A DNA stretch of 64,000 nucleotides, taken from NCBI RefSeq assembly GCF_018918285.1, contig NZ_JAHLQF010000004.1, forward strand, positions 434,001-498,000, in the 5' to 3' direction. The position numbers and the translations under genes are program-made. The DNA comes from Clostridium mobile (GTDB lineage: Bacteria > Bacillota > Clostridia > Clostridiales > Clostridiaceae). Positions 1 to 8,358 of this stretch are shown piece by piece; the first letter of the stretch is position 1, and every line of letters starts with the position of its first letter. A model generated the notes under the pieces. It saw nothing but the letters and a program-made list of their open reading frames with translations, searched no databases and had not been told where the DNA came from.

Positions 1-1659
1 CTTACCTTTATTATAGAATTGAGCCATAACTGGGATTGGTTGTCCTACATATCCTTCTGGTGGTAATTCTATATTTCCTATCTCTAATTTAGTCTGTTGA
101 ACTACAGGTACTCCTATAAGTTCTGTCGCTTCATATTTTTCTCCATTTTCATCCTCATACTCAAATTTCGCCGTCATAGTATAAGTTTTTGGCTTAGCAT
201 CAGGAACTGTAAACATTTTAAGATTTTTTTCTACTCTTCCCTTTGGTGGAATTTCATCTATATAAAATGTATTACTGCTCTCAACAGGGCTAAATACACT
301 TCCACTTTGTTCAGTCTTTTCATCTACAGTTAAAAACATCTTTATATTTTTAACTTTTTTACTTGCATTTGTGTTGAAGAAAGATAGATTAACATCAAAG
401 TCCTGTCCTGCTCTTACAATTTTAGGTTCAAAATTATATTTATCAATTATAAGCTTTGGTACTGATTTACTAGAATCTCCACCGTTAACAAGCATACCTA
501 TATATTGAACTATTTTATTATTTGAAGTTGCTACAGCTCCTTCTTTAGCATCCTTAACATCATTAGCATCATCAAATTCTACAGTAATGCTAATAGGATA
601 ATTTTTAGTTTTAGCTTCAGAAGTTGCAAAAAATACGTAGTTTAGTCTTACTGATTTTCCAGGTTCTAGATTTGCAACTTTTTGAATTTTAGTGGACTTA
701 GGAACTACAGCTTCGTCAGCACTATCTAAAGTAACCTTTACATTAGATATTTTTCCTTTTCCTTCATTTTTCAAATCAAAACCTATATTTATATCTTGAT
801 TAGTAGAAACTCCATTAGTAGGATAGCTAATATTTTGAACTTTTAAATCATATAAGCCACCGCTTCCTCCTACATTAAGGTAAACTTCATGAGTCTCTTC
901 AATAGGTTTGTTTTGTGGATCTTTATAATTCATTTTAAGTTTTAATGGATGAGTACCATTAGAAATATTGCTAGCAGCCTTTAAGTGATATTTTACATAT
1001 GTATAACCTTCTCCACTTATTGCACCAAAATAATTTATATTTGAACCACTAGCAATTGTAAATGATCCACCTAATCCTTCTAAAGTGTATTTTACGTCTC
1101 TTGCTTCTACATTACCTTTATTTCTAATATAAAAATAAGCTGTAAACGTTTGTCCAGCTGTTATATTGCCAGGATCAGTTTCTATTTTATCTACTACTAA
1201 TCTAGCTGGTGTATTGGTATTTCTTACTTTTACATAGATCGTCTCAGATTCAGTTTTAGAATCTCCATATGCATTAGTAAATTCATATTTTATTGTTATC
1301 GGATAATTTTTTTCTGCAGCATCTGAATTTACTCTGATTTTAAAACTAACGTCTGCTGAATTATTTCCCAAAAGAGAATCTATATTCTTGTTGAATACCA
1401 AATCTTCAAAAGTAAATGGATTATCCTCAGGCTTTCCGAATTCAGGTGTTATTAATATATTGTAAGCTGAATATCCGCTACTATTCTTTACAGTAAACTT
1501 TATTTCAGCAACTTTTCCAGCTTCTATAGTTGGAATATCTTTATTTATTATGTTTAATCTTGGCATATACCTTTCTGTTTCTCCTGCCGCAGAAACTGGA
1601 AATGAACTTCCTGAAAACATTAACATTACTGTTAATAAAAAGACAAAAAACTTTTTCAT
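1..1659 (-). CDS. Exported CARDB-repeat (COG1361-like) protein, partial
   Basis: An open frame of 553 codons starts at ATG 1659 and runs off the left edge without a stop. The N-terminus is a signal peptide (MKKFFVFLLTVMLMFSGSSF, then PVSAAG), so the protein is exported. The rest is a series of roughly 100-residue beta-rich repeats with lines such as VKNSSGYSAYN, IRNKGNVEARDV and LKNEGKGKISNV, typical of CARDB/NEW3-type domains in COG1361 S-layer-like proteins. It starts 2 bases after the stop of the ABC ATPase gene, so the two are translationally coupled. In related systems such a protein is combined with an ATPase and a MacB-type permease; a permease gene may lie beyond the edge. The substrate is unknown. 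Confidence 0.85.
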   Translation of the reverse strand, partial: MKKFFVFLLTVMLMFSGSSFPVSAAGETERYMPRLNIINKDIPTIEAGKVAEIKFTVKNSSGYSAYNILITPEFGKPEDNPFTFEDLVFNKNIDSLLGNNSADVSFKIRVNSDAAEKNYPITIKYEFTNAYGDSKTESETIYVKVRNTNTPARLVVDKIETDPGNITAGQTFTAYFYIRNKGNVEARDVKYTLEGLGGSFTIASGSNINYFGAISGEGYTYVKYHLKAASNISNGTHPLKLKMNYKDPQNKPIEETHEVYLNVGGSGGLYDLKVQNISYPTNGVSTNQDINIGFDLKNEGKGKISNVKVTLDSADEAVVPKSTKIQKVANLEPGKSVRLNYVFFATSEAKTKNYPISITVEFDDANDVKDAKEGAVATSNNKIVQYIGMLVNGGDSSKSVPKLIIDKYNFEPKIVRAGQDFDVNLSFFNTNASKKVKNIKMFLTVDEKTEQSGSVFSPVESSNTFYIDEIPPKGRVEKNLKMFTVPDAKPKTYTMTAKFEYEDENGEKYEATELIGVPVVQQTKLEIGNIELPPEGYVGQPIPVMAQFYNKGK

Positions 1660-1661
1660 TT

Positions 1662-2375
1662 TTATGCTTCTCCCTTAACTTCTATATTTTTATTATTTAC
1701 TATTTTTTCTATATTACCGTCTCTTATATAGACAATTCTGTCTGCATAAGAGGATATCTCTACATCATGTGTTACTATAATCAGTGTTTGATTGTGTTCT
1801 TTAGCCATACCTTTAATTAGATCCATTATTTCTAATGTGGTTCTTGTATCAAGGTTTCCCGTAGGCTCGTCCGCAAAAACTATGTTAGGATTATTCACAA
1901 AAGCCCTTGCTATACTCACCCTCTGTTGTTGCCCCCCACTCATCTGAGATGGTTTATGATAAAGCCTTTTTTCTAATCCTACCGCCTCTAGCATTTTTTT
2001 TGCCCTATTCTCCCTTTGAGCTTTACTTGCATTTCTGAATATCAAAGGTAGAGTTACATTTTCTAATGCAGAAAAAGTAGGTAATAAATTATAAGACTGA
2101 AACACAAATCCTATGTATTTCTGCCTAAACATTGCTAGATGGTCTTCGCTCATTTTTTCAATATGATTATTTTTTATAATGATTTCTCCCTTAGTTGGTT
2201 TTTCCAAGCCAGCCATCATGTTTAATAAAGTACTTTTACCAGATCCAGAAGTCCCTAAAAGACATAAAACTTCTCCAGCATATACTTTAAGGTTAATATC
2301 ATCTAGAGCAATTATTTTTTCTTCTCCCATTCTGTAAACTTTTCGTACATTATTCAATTCAATTATACTTTCCAA
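1662..2375 (-). CDS. ABC transporter ATP-binding protein, MacB/LolD type
   Basis: A 237-residue nucleotide-binding subunit. Walker A is GTSGSGKS (about residues 41-48), the Q-loop region is FVFQSYNLLP, the signature is MSGGQQQRVS, Walker B is IVFADEPTGNLD and the switch histidine is in IIVTHD. The -GNLD- signature and the length match the MacB/LolD/FtsE branch, which pairs with MacB-like permeases for mechanotransmission or extrusion at the membrane. Translation starts at TTG (2373-2375), 5 bases after a strong GGAGGTGAGGA ribosome site; there is no suitable ATG nearby. It is followed after 2 bases by the exported CARDB protein, which suggests the system handles cell-surface substrates. Confidence 0.93.
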   Translation of the reverse strand: MESIIELNNVRKVYRMGEEKIIALDDINLKVYAGEVLCLLGTSGSGKSTLLNMMAGLEKPTKGEIIIKNNHIEKMSEDHLAMFRQKYIGFVFQSYNLLPTFSALENVTLPLIFRNASKAQRENRAKKMLEAVGLEKRLYHKPSQMSGGQQQRVSIARAFVNNPNIVFADEPTGNLDTRTTLEIMDLIKGMAKEHNQTLIIVTHDVEISSYADRIVYIRDGNIEKIVNNKNIEVKGEA

Positions 2376-2509
2376 CTATATCCTCACCTCCTAGTATACC
2401 TATTCATATTTTACATTAATAATACGTAAAAATATATAGAATTTGCTAATAATAGCTAATTTTAAGGATTTTTTAAGAAATAGGTCTTATTACTATAATA
2501 TAGTAATAA

Positions 2510-2546
2510 AAAATAAAAATCTAGAAGATTTTCATCTCTAGATTTA
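2510..2546 (-). terminator. Rho-independent terminator downstream of the alarmone synthetase gene
   Basis: Read on the minus strand, a 9-bp stem (AAATCTAGA with TCTAGATTT, 2517-2525/2537-2545) is followed by a T-rich tail. It lies 55 bases after the stop of the gene at 2602. Confidence 0.7.
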
Positions 2547-2601
2547 TCTATATATTATATTTATTTATATACTATATACTATATTCATCTATATACTAGA
2601 T

Positions 2602-3390
2602 TTATCTATATATTTCTAATGTTTTTTCTGTTGATCTTAATAAATTATTTAATTCAAATATTTCTCCTTCTTCTATTAGTTTATTTAATTGAGTTTGATA
2701 TCTTAAGGATTCTGCTGATTTCCCAATAGATGATAAAGTAAGTATATTATCCATAACATCTGAAACTATATTTGATTTTATTTCAAATAACTTTTGTGCA
2801 TCCTTAATCTCATCTTTTATTTCTAACATTTGTTGATCTAGTTGAAAAGCTGCATCCGCGGCACCTTTAAGCTTATGCTTTATTTCCAAAGGTATGTCAT
2901 GTTTATACTTATAATTTAGTGAATGTTCAATAGTCGCCCAAAAATTCATAGCTAATGTTCTAATTTGAAACTCAGCTAATATTTCCTTTGTTCCTTCTGC
3001 CATATTTACAGGATATTTTATTATTACATGATAGCTCCTATAGCCGCTGGATTTAACATAAGTTACATAATCTTTTTCATACATAATTTGCAAATCATTT
3101 CTCTGTCTCATTATGCTAACAACTCTCTCTACATCATCTACAAATTGGCACATTACTCTAATGCCAGCTATATCTTCCATTTCATATTCTATCCTATCTA
3201 AAGGTATATTAAATTTGTTTGCCTTCTCTAGAATGCTAGACACTTCTTTCACTCTACCAGTTACAAATTCTACAGGTGAATATTCATTTTTTCTCCTACA
3301 TTCTGTTCTTATACTTCTAAATTTTACTTTCAATTCTTCTACAGCTTGCTCATAGGGTATTAGGAAAGTCTTCCATTCTCTTATAGCCAT
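2602..3390 (-). CDS. relQ: Small alarmone synthetase, RelQ/YjbM type (GTP pyrophosphokinase)
   Basis: A 262-residue RelA/SpoT-domain protein without the HD hydrolase, TGS or ACT domains of long Rel enzymes. It should therefore only synthesise (p)ppGpp-type alarmones from ATP and GTP/GDP. Synthetase motifs visible are EDIAGIRVMCQFVDDVERV, SGYRSYHVIIKYP, EFQIRTLAMNFWATIEHSLNYKYK and the preceding K/R-rich helix with VTGRVKEVSSI. Length and order match the SAS1 (RelQ) family, with a C-terminal helical tail expected to mediate the tetramer. The ATG follows AAGGGGGATATTT. The gene is divergent from the DUF2225 gene and appears monocistronic. Confidence 0.9.
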   Translation of the reverse strand: MAIREWKTFLIPYEQAVEELKVKFRSIRTECRRKNEYSPVEFVTGRVKEVSSILEKANKFNIPLDRIEYEMEDIAGIRVMCQFVDDVERVVSIMRQRNDLQIMYEKDYVTYVKSSGYRSYHVIIKYPVNMAEGTKEILAEFQIRTLAMNFWATIEHSLNYKYKHDIPLEIKHKLKGAADAAFQLDQQMLEIKDEIKDAQKLFEIKSNIVSDVMDNILTLSSIGKSAESLRYQTQLNKLIEEGEIFELNNLLRSTEKTLEIYR

Positions 3391-3518
3391 AAATATCCCC
3401 CTTCTTAAGTTCCTTCATTATCATTATAATACATTAAGAAAGAATAAATAATACATTTTTCTTATTTTTTGATATAATATCTTTATATTAACAAAATAAG
3501 GATTAGAGGTTGAGTTAT

Positions 3519-4385
3519 ATGAACAACAATATTTTTTCAGGTTTAGAGAAACTTGGATTTCAGGATATAGAGGATATAAAAATATATAAGGATACAGATG
3601 ATGAAGAAAAAGATGATAGAAAATCTTCAATAAACTCTCCTTTATATAATAAGTCAGTAATATGTCCTGTATGTGGATATGCCTTTAAAGCAAAGTCAGT
3701 AAAGTCATCTTACTATAGAATTGGTAAGAAAGACTCAGACTTCTTTATAAGATATCTTACTATTAATCCTTACTTCTATGATGTTTGGCTATGCAATAGC
3801 TGCGGCTATGCTGCTTTAAAAGTAGATTTTGAAAACCTTAAAGAACGTGAAATTAAGAAAATCGAAAAAGTAATTAAAGCAAGATGGAAATATAGACAAT
3901 ATCCTGAAAATTATGATGAAAACATAGCTATTGAAAGATATAAGTTAGCATTATTAAACTATGCTGTAATAGGTTCAAAATCAAGTAAGAAAGCATTAAC
4001 TTGTCTAAAACTTGCATGGATGTACAGGCTTTTAAAAGATGAAGAAAACGAGATAACCTTCTTAAGGCAAGCTTTAGAGGGATTTAATCATGCTTTTTTC
4101 AATGAATCCTTTCCTTTTTATGGAATGAATAAATATACAGTAATGTATCTTATAGGAGAGATCCATAGAAGAATTGGAGAATATGATAATGCATTACTTT
4201 GGTATAGCCAAGTTATCACAACTCCTGGAGTCTCTCAAAAATTAAAAGAATTAGCGAGGGATGGTAAAGATTTAATAAAAGAAGAGCAAGAAGCTAATCA
4301 GTCAAATGAAGAAGAAGATAATATTACTACCGATATTAAAGAAGAATCTAAAAAAGGAATTTTTTCTAAATTCTTTAATAGATAG
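3519..4385 (+). CDS. DUF2225 family protein with paired CxxC motifs and TPR-like tail
   Basis: A 288-residue cytoplasmic protein. Two zinc-ribbon-like pairs are visible: CPVCGYAF (about residue 50) and LCNSCGYAAL (about residue 90), as in DUF2225 proteins of Firmicutes. The C-terminal half is helical, with TPR-like segments around NYAVIGSKSSKKALTCLKLA and IGEIHRRIGEYDNALLWYSQ, and the extreme C-terminus is acidic. The ATG at 3519 is preferred because the GGATTAGAGG ribosome site lies 9 bases upstream; an in-frame TTG at 3510 directly abuts that site. The biochemical role of the family is not established. Confidence 0.82.
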   Translation: MNNNIFSGLEKLGFQDIEDIKIYKDTDDEEKDDRKSSINSPLYNKSVICPVCGYAFKAKSVKSSYYRIGKKDSDFFIRYLTINPYFYDVWLCNSCGYAALKVDFENLKEREIKKIEKVIKARWKYRQYPENYDENIAIERYKLALLNYAVIGSKSSKKALTCLKLAWMYRLLKDEENEITFLRQALEGFNHAFFNESFPFYGMNKYTVMYLIGEIHRRIGEYDNALLWYSQVITTPGVSQKLKELARDGKDLIKEEQEANQSNEEEDNITTDIKEESKKGIFSKFFNR

Positions 4386-4486
4386 TACTTTATTTGATTT
4401 AAAATTAATAATTTACGGTTTAAAATGAATTACAGAACTTCTGAAAATAAGAGTGTTGAACAATTCATAGAAATGTATGGAAATAA

Positions 4487-4512
4487 AGAGGTTGTCCACA
4501 AGAACAACCTCT
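4487..4512 (-). terminator. Hairpin terminator, probably serving both converging genes
   Basis: A perfect 9-bp inverted repeat AGAGGTTGT/ACAACCTCT (4487-4495/4504-4512) lies between the convergent DUF2225 and CoA-disulfide-reductase genes. On the minus strand it is followed by TTATTT. Confidence 0.6.
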
Positions 4513-4547
4513 TCAATAGCTATAACCCATACACTATCAATTCTAAC

Positions 4548-6995
4548 TTAAATAAATAGATTCACATTTGAATCTTCTGCTTCACCTAAGTAGTATCCAA
4601 CCCCTCCTATTTCTACTCCATCTATCAACTCTTCTTTTTTCAATCCCATAACATCCATAGACATTTGACAAGCTACTATGTTTATTCTATTATCTATCGC
4701 AGCCTTTATAAGATCTTCCAAAGAAGTTATATTTTTATCCTTCATTACCCTTCTTATCATTTTAGATCCCATGCCCATCATATTCATATTAGAAAGCTTT
4801 AACTTTTTACTTCCCCTTGGCATCATGGCTGCAAACATTTTGTCCATGAATCCTTTTTCAACCTTTGTTTTCTCTGGTTTTCTTAATATATTTAACCCCC
4901 AGAATGTAAAGAACATGGTAACCTTCTTGCCCATTGATGCTGCGCCGTTAGCTATTATAAAAGAGGCAATTGCCTTATCTAAGTCTCCACTAAATACTAC
5001 AATAGTTTTGTTGTCCTTCTTATTAGAAGTAATTGCTATATCACTATTCTTAAGTTCGTCTATATTTCCTTTTCTTATAGTAGCTACAATTATTCCCTTT
5101 TCCTTCTTTAAGTCTATTAATTCATTGTTAGTCCTTTGGCACCAAGCTTTTATATCCCCCAAAAATCCAGGATCAGAAGCTTTAGCTTTTAAAATTTCTC
5201 CATCTTCCATGAATTCTACGGTCTTACTTACCTGCATCAAAGGTCCAGGACAGCTTAATCCACAGATATCTATTTCTTTATCCACTTTATCCATAGCTTC
5301 TTTATCTCCTTTTTGTGAGTTATTAGTAATTTTTTCTTCAACTCTTTTGGGAGTAAACTTACTCATAGTATAAGTTTTGTATCCTCCATTCAGGTTTTTT
5401 ACATTGAAACCATTGGCTTTTAATATCCTATAGGCTATATATCCTCTTAAACCTATTTGGCAATATACTATTATTTCTTTATGTTTATCTAATTCATTTA
5501 ACTTGCTTCTTAACTCTTGTAGTGGAATATTAACAGAACCTTCTAAGTTGCCACCAAAATATTCTAACTCTGTTCTAACATCTAAAAGTATACTTCTGTT
5601 CTTGTCTCTATTATCTAACTCTCCTACTGATATCATTTCCACTATATTCTCTAACATATTTTCGGCTAAAAATCCTGCCATATTTACTGGATCTTTAGCT
5701 GAAGAATAAGGCGGTGCATAGGAAAGTTCTAGCTCCTTTAAATCATAAATTGTACCACCAAATCTAATGGCAGTTGCTATAACATCTATTCTCTTATCAA
5801 CACCATCATATCCGCAGCCCTGAGCCCCTAATATTTTACCTTTATCATCGAATATTACTTTTATACACATTGGGATTGCACCAGGATAATATGACGCATG
5901 AGATTGTGGATGAATATACACTACCTTATAATCCATATTTAAATTTTTCAACACTCTTTCATTATTTCCTGTACTTGCAGCTGTTAAATCAAAGACTTTA
6001 ATTATTGAAGTTCCTTGAGTTCCTTTATATTTTGAGTCTATTCCACATACATTATCAGCAGCTATCCTTCCCTGTTTATTTGCTGGACCTGCAAGAGGTA
6101 TAGCAGTTTTTTTATTATTTATAAAGTCTATAACTTCTATAGCATCTCCTACTGAATATACATTAGAAACATTGGTTTCCATGTTTTCCTTTACTAAAAT
6201 ATGTCCTTTTGCTCCTAATTCTATGCCGCTATCTTTTATGAATTCAGTATCAGGTTTAACTCCTATAGCTAATACAACTATATGAGCATTCAATGTGTGC
6301 CCATTATTTAATGTGACTTCTATATTTTCATCATTGTCTTTAAAAGCTTTAACACCATTATTTAATATTAAAGATACACCATTATCCTCAAGCTCTTTTT
6401 CTGCATAAGTAACCATATCAGAATCAAAAGGAGCTAAAATATGTGGAGCAGCCTCTACTAAGGTTGTTGCAATTCCTTTATGGATTAAGTTTTCAGCCAT
6501 CTCTACTCCAATATATCCTCCACCTATGACCACTGCACTTTTAACCTTTTCATTATCTACATAAGACTTTATTTTATCCATGTCAGGTATGTTTCTTAAA
6601 GTAAATATTTTCTTACTCTCAATCCCTTTAATAGCTGGCCTTATTGGCTTTGCTCCAGGAGATAGAATTAAATAATCATATGTTTCTTCATATATTCCTC
6701 TCTCCTTACTATTTACCTTCACATTTTTATTCTTAGTATCTATTCCTATTACTTCACTTTTTACCCTTATGTCAATATTAAACTTCTTTCCCATCTCCTC
6801 TGGTGTTTGTAATATAAGATTTTCTCTTTCCTTTATGGTTTCTCCTATATGATATGGCAATCCGCAATTAGCAAAAGATATATATTCTCCCTTTTCAAAC
6901 ATTATAATCTCTATAGATTCATTTAACCTTCTAAGCCTTGCCGCTGCAGAAGCACCTCCTGCTACTCCACCTACTATTAAAACTTTTTTATTCAT
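4548..6995 (-). CDS. CoA-disulfide reductase-like flavoprotein fused to rhodanese, TusA and DsrE domains
   Basis: This 815-residue protein strings together four sulfur-handling units. Residues 1-450 are an FAD/NAD(P)H disulfide reductase with GGVAGGASAAARLRR and the single redox cysteine of CoA-disulfide reductases, C44 in SFANCGLPYHIGE. Residues about 455-550 are a rhodanese with C512 in VYCQIGLRGY. Residues about 575-645 are a TusA/SirA domain with C582 in CGLSCPGPL. Residues about 655-815 are a DsrE-like domain with C776 in IVACQMSMD. The likely role is reduction of CoA disulfide or persulfide and relay of sulfane sulfur. It lies 20 bases after an ArsR regulator, which probably controls it. 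The order is known in anaerobes; the substrate is inferred. Confidence 0.88.
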   Translation of the reverse strand: MNKKVLIVGGVAGGASAAARLRRLNESIEIIMFEKGEYISFANCGLPYHIGETIKERENLILQTPEEMGKKFNIDIRVKSEVIGIDTKNKNVKVNSKERGIYEETYDYLILSPGAKPIRPAIKGIESKKIFTLRNIPDMDKIKSYVDNEKVKSAVVIGGGYIGVEMAENLIHKGIATTLVEAAPHILAPFDSDMVTYAEKELEDNGVSLILNNGVKAFKDNDENIEVTLNNGHTLNAHIVVLAIGVKPDTEFIKDSGIELGAKGHILVKENMETNVSNVYSVGDAIEVIDFINNKKTAIPLAGPANKQGRIAADNVCGIDSKYKGTQGTSIIKVFDLTAASTGNNERVLKNLNMDYKVVYIHPQSHASYYPGAIPMCIKVIFDDKGKILGAQGCGYDGVDKRIDVIATAIRFGGTIYDLKELELSYAPPYSSAKDPVNMAGFLAENMLENIVEMISVGELDNRDKNRSILLDVRTELEYFGGNLEGSVNIPLQELRSKLNELDKHKEIIVYCQIGLRGYIAYRILKANGFNVKNLNGGYKTYTMSKFTPKRVEEKITNNSQKGDKEAMDKVDKEIDICGLSCPGPLMQVSKTVEFMEDGEILKAKASDPGFLGDIKAWCQRTNNELIDLKKEKGIIVATIRKGNIDELKNSDIAITSNKKDNKTIVVFSGDLDKAIASFIIANGAASMGKKVTMFFTFWGLNILRKPEKTKVEKGFMDKMFAAMMPRGSKKLKLSNMNMMGMGSKMIRRVMKDKNITSLEDLIKAAIDNRINIVACQMSMDVMGLKKEELIDGVEIGGVGYYLGEAEDSNVNLFI

Positions 6996-7015
6996 ATTTT
7001 TCCCTCCATAAAACT

Positions 7016-7300
7016 CTATTCTTCAAATAGGGATTGAATTAATTTTATTGTTACATCATTACAAATACTATAATTTATCTCTAGTCCATTTCTTTCACCC
7101 TTTATAATTCCAGCAGTTCTTAGTTTCTGTAAGTGCTGTGATATTGTAGATTGAGGCATATCAAGACAATTTTGCATATGTGTTACATTACACTCTCCCT
7201 TTTCTATTAAGCCTTTAACTATACATAATCTAACAGGGTGGGCTAACACCTTTAATAATTCTGCTCTCTCATTAAAATCTTTTATATTATAGTTATCCAT
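7016..7300 (-). CDS. ArsR/SmtB-family winged-helix repressor, candidate sulfur or redox sensor
   Basis: A 94-residue ArsR-type protein. The family core LLKVLAHPVRLCIVKGL is followed by the recognition helix MPQSTISQHLQKLRTAGII and a winged hairpin GERNGLEINYSI. It has four cysteines (C26, C37, C45, C80) but no complete ArsR, CadC or SmtB metal-site signature that I can recognise. The gene directly precedes the sulfur-relay flavoprotein in the same direction, which fits persulfide or thiol sensing. That is an inference from context. The upstream region 7301-7376 is AT-rich and could hold the operator. Confidence 0.85.
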   Translation of the reverse strand: MDNYNIKDFNERAELLKVLAHPVRLCIVKGLIEKGECNVTHMQNCLDMPQSTISQHLQKLRTAGIIKGERNGLEINYSICNDVTIKLIQSLFEE

Positions 7301-7376
7301 GTTTAAATTACCTCCATCATTATATTTATATATTACGATTTTTGAATATAGTTGTCAATAAATTATCCTACAAAAA

Positions 7377-8063
7377 TTATAATATTTTTGTAGGCATAAA
7401 ATCTAAATAATCACAAGAAGTTAAAATATATTCTATTCCTCCTAATTTCCCCTGAAAAACCTTCTCTTTTGGAATACCATGCAAATGCCCATAAATTACC
7501 TTTTCTACATTGTACTCTTTAAGTATATCAATGAACCCTGATTCTTCTCTTCTGTCATAGGTTGGAGGATAATGAAGCATAACAATAAATTTATTAAATC
7601 CCTCTTTTACTGCTGACTCTAAAGAAAGTCTTAATCTTATTAATTCTCTCTTGTATATCTTTTCATCATGTTCTGTAAATTTTTCTCCACCTGGGCATAT
7701 CCATCCTCTTGTTCCACATATAGCGTATTCGCCATAGGAAAAATGATTGTTTTGAATGAAATTCATATCGTCATATAGATTATTTAATTTGCTTATGCTA
7801 TTCCACCAATAATCATGATTTCCTTTCACAAATATTTTCTTCCCTGGAAGTTTGTGAATCCATTCTAAATCCATAATACTTTCATCTATTTTCATAGACC
7901 AAGATATATCTCCCGCTACAAGCACAGTATCTTCATTACTTATTGTATTAATCCAATTATATTTTATTTTTTCTTCATGTTTAAACCATTTTTCTCCAAA
8001 TACATCCATAGGCTTTTCAGTAGTAAAAGCCAAATGAAAATCTGAAATCGCATAAATTGCCAT
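7377..8063 (-). CDS. Calcineurin-like metallophosphoesterase
   Basis: A 228-residue cytoplasmic protein with the metal-binding blocks of the family: ISDFHL (residues 6-11; the usual D-x-H), LVAGDISW, KGNHDYWW and the C-terminal GHLHG. No signal peptide or membrane segment is visible. The family is a broad set of dimetal phosphohydrolases and the substrate cannot be read from sequence. It follows the FlhB-like gene by 4 bases, so the three genes from 9942 down to 7377 look like one operon. Confidence 0.88.
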   Translation of the reverse strand: MAIYAISDFHLAFTTEKPMDVFGEKWFKHEEKIKYNWINTISNEDTVLVAGDISWSMKIDESIMDLEWIHKLPGKKIFVKGNHDYWWNSISKLNNLYDDMNFIQNNHFSYGEYAICGTRGWICPGGEKFTEHDEKIYKRELIRLRLSLESAVKEGFNKFIVMLHYPPTYDRREESGFIDILKEYNVEKVIYGHLHGIPKEKVFQGKLGGIEYILTSCDYLDFMPTKIL

Positions 8064-8067
8064 ATAG

Positions 8068-8331
8068 TCACCCTCTGTCTATCATTTCATCTATATCAAC
8101 TACGTATGCTATTACTTTAGCTATAGCATCATATAATTCGAATGGTATTGAATCCCCTACATCCACACTAGTAAGCAAATTTGCCAACTCTTGATCATAC
8201 ACTACTGGTATATTTTTTTCTTCAGCTTTTTCAATTATCTTATCTGCAATATATCCCATACCTGTAGCTGTAACTATTGGAGCGCTGTATCCATTTTCAT
8301 ATTTTAAAGCTGCTGCCTTTTTCTTTTTCAT
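8068..8331 (-). CDS. FlhB C-terminal-domain-like protein (YlqH type)
   Basis: An 87-residue protein corresponding only to the cytoplasmic C-terminal domain of the flagellar export switch FlhB. It has AALKYENGYSAPIVTATG, then a helix IADKIIEKAEEKNIPVV, and ends in VGDSIPFELYDAIAKVIAYV. The transmembrane part and the NPTH autocleavage site of FlhB are absent. Such orphan copies (B. subtilis YlqH) sit next to a FliK-like gene outside the flagellar operon, and the same holds here. Its function is unknown; it could modulate a type III-like export apparatus or be a remnant. Confidence 0.85.
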   Translation of the reverse strand: MKKKKAAALKYENGYSAPIVTATGMGYIADKIIEKAEEKNIPVVYDQELANLLTSVDVGDSIPFELYDAIAKVIAYVVDIDEMIDRG

Positions 8332-8358
8332 AAATAATCCCCCTAAAATTAAAGAGAA

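Noticed and set aside
4678-5373. A 231-codon plus-strand hydrophobic frame
   Set aside because: It is antisense to the C-terminal half of the CoA-disulfide reductase fusion, whose TusA and rhodanese motifs are intact.
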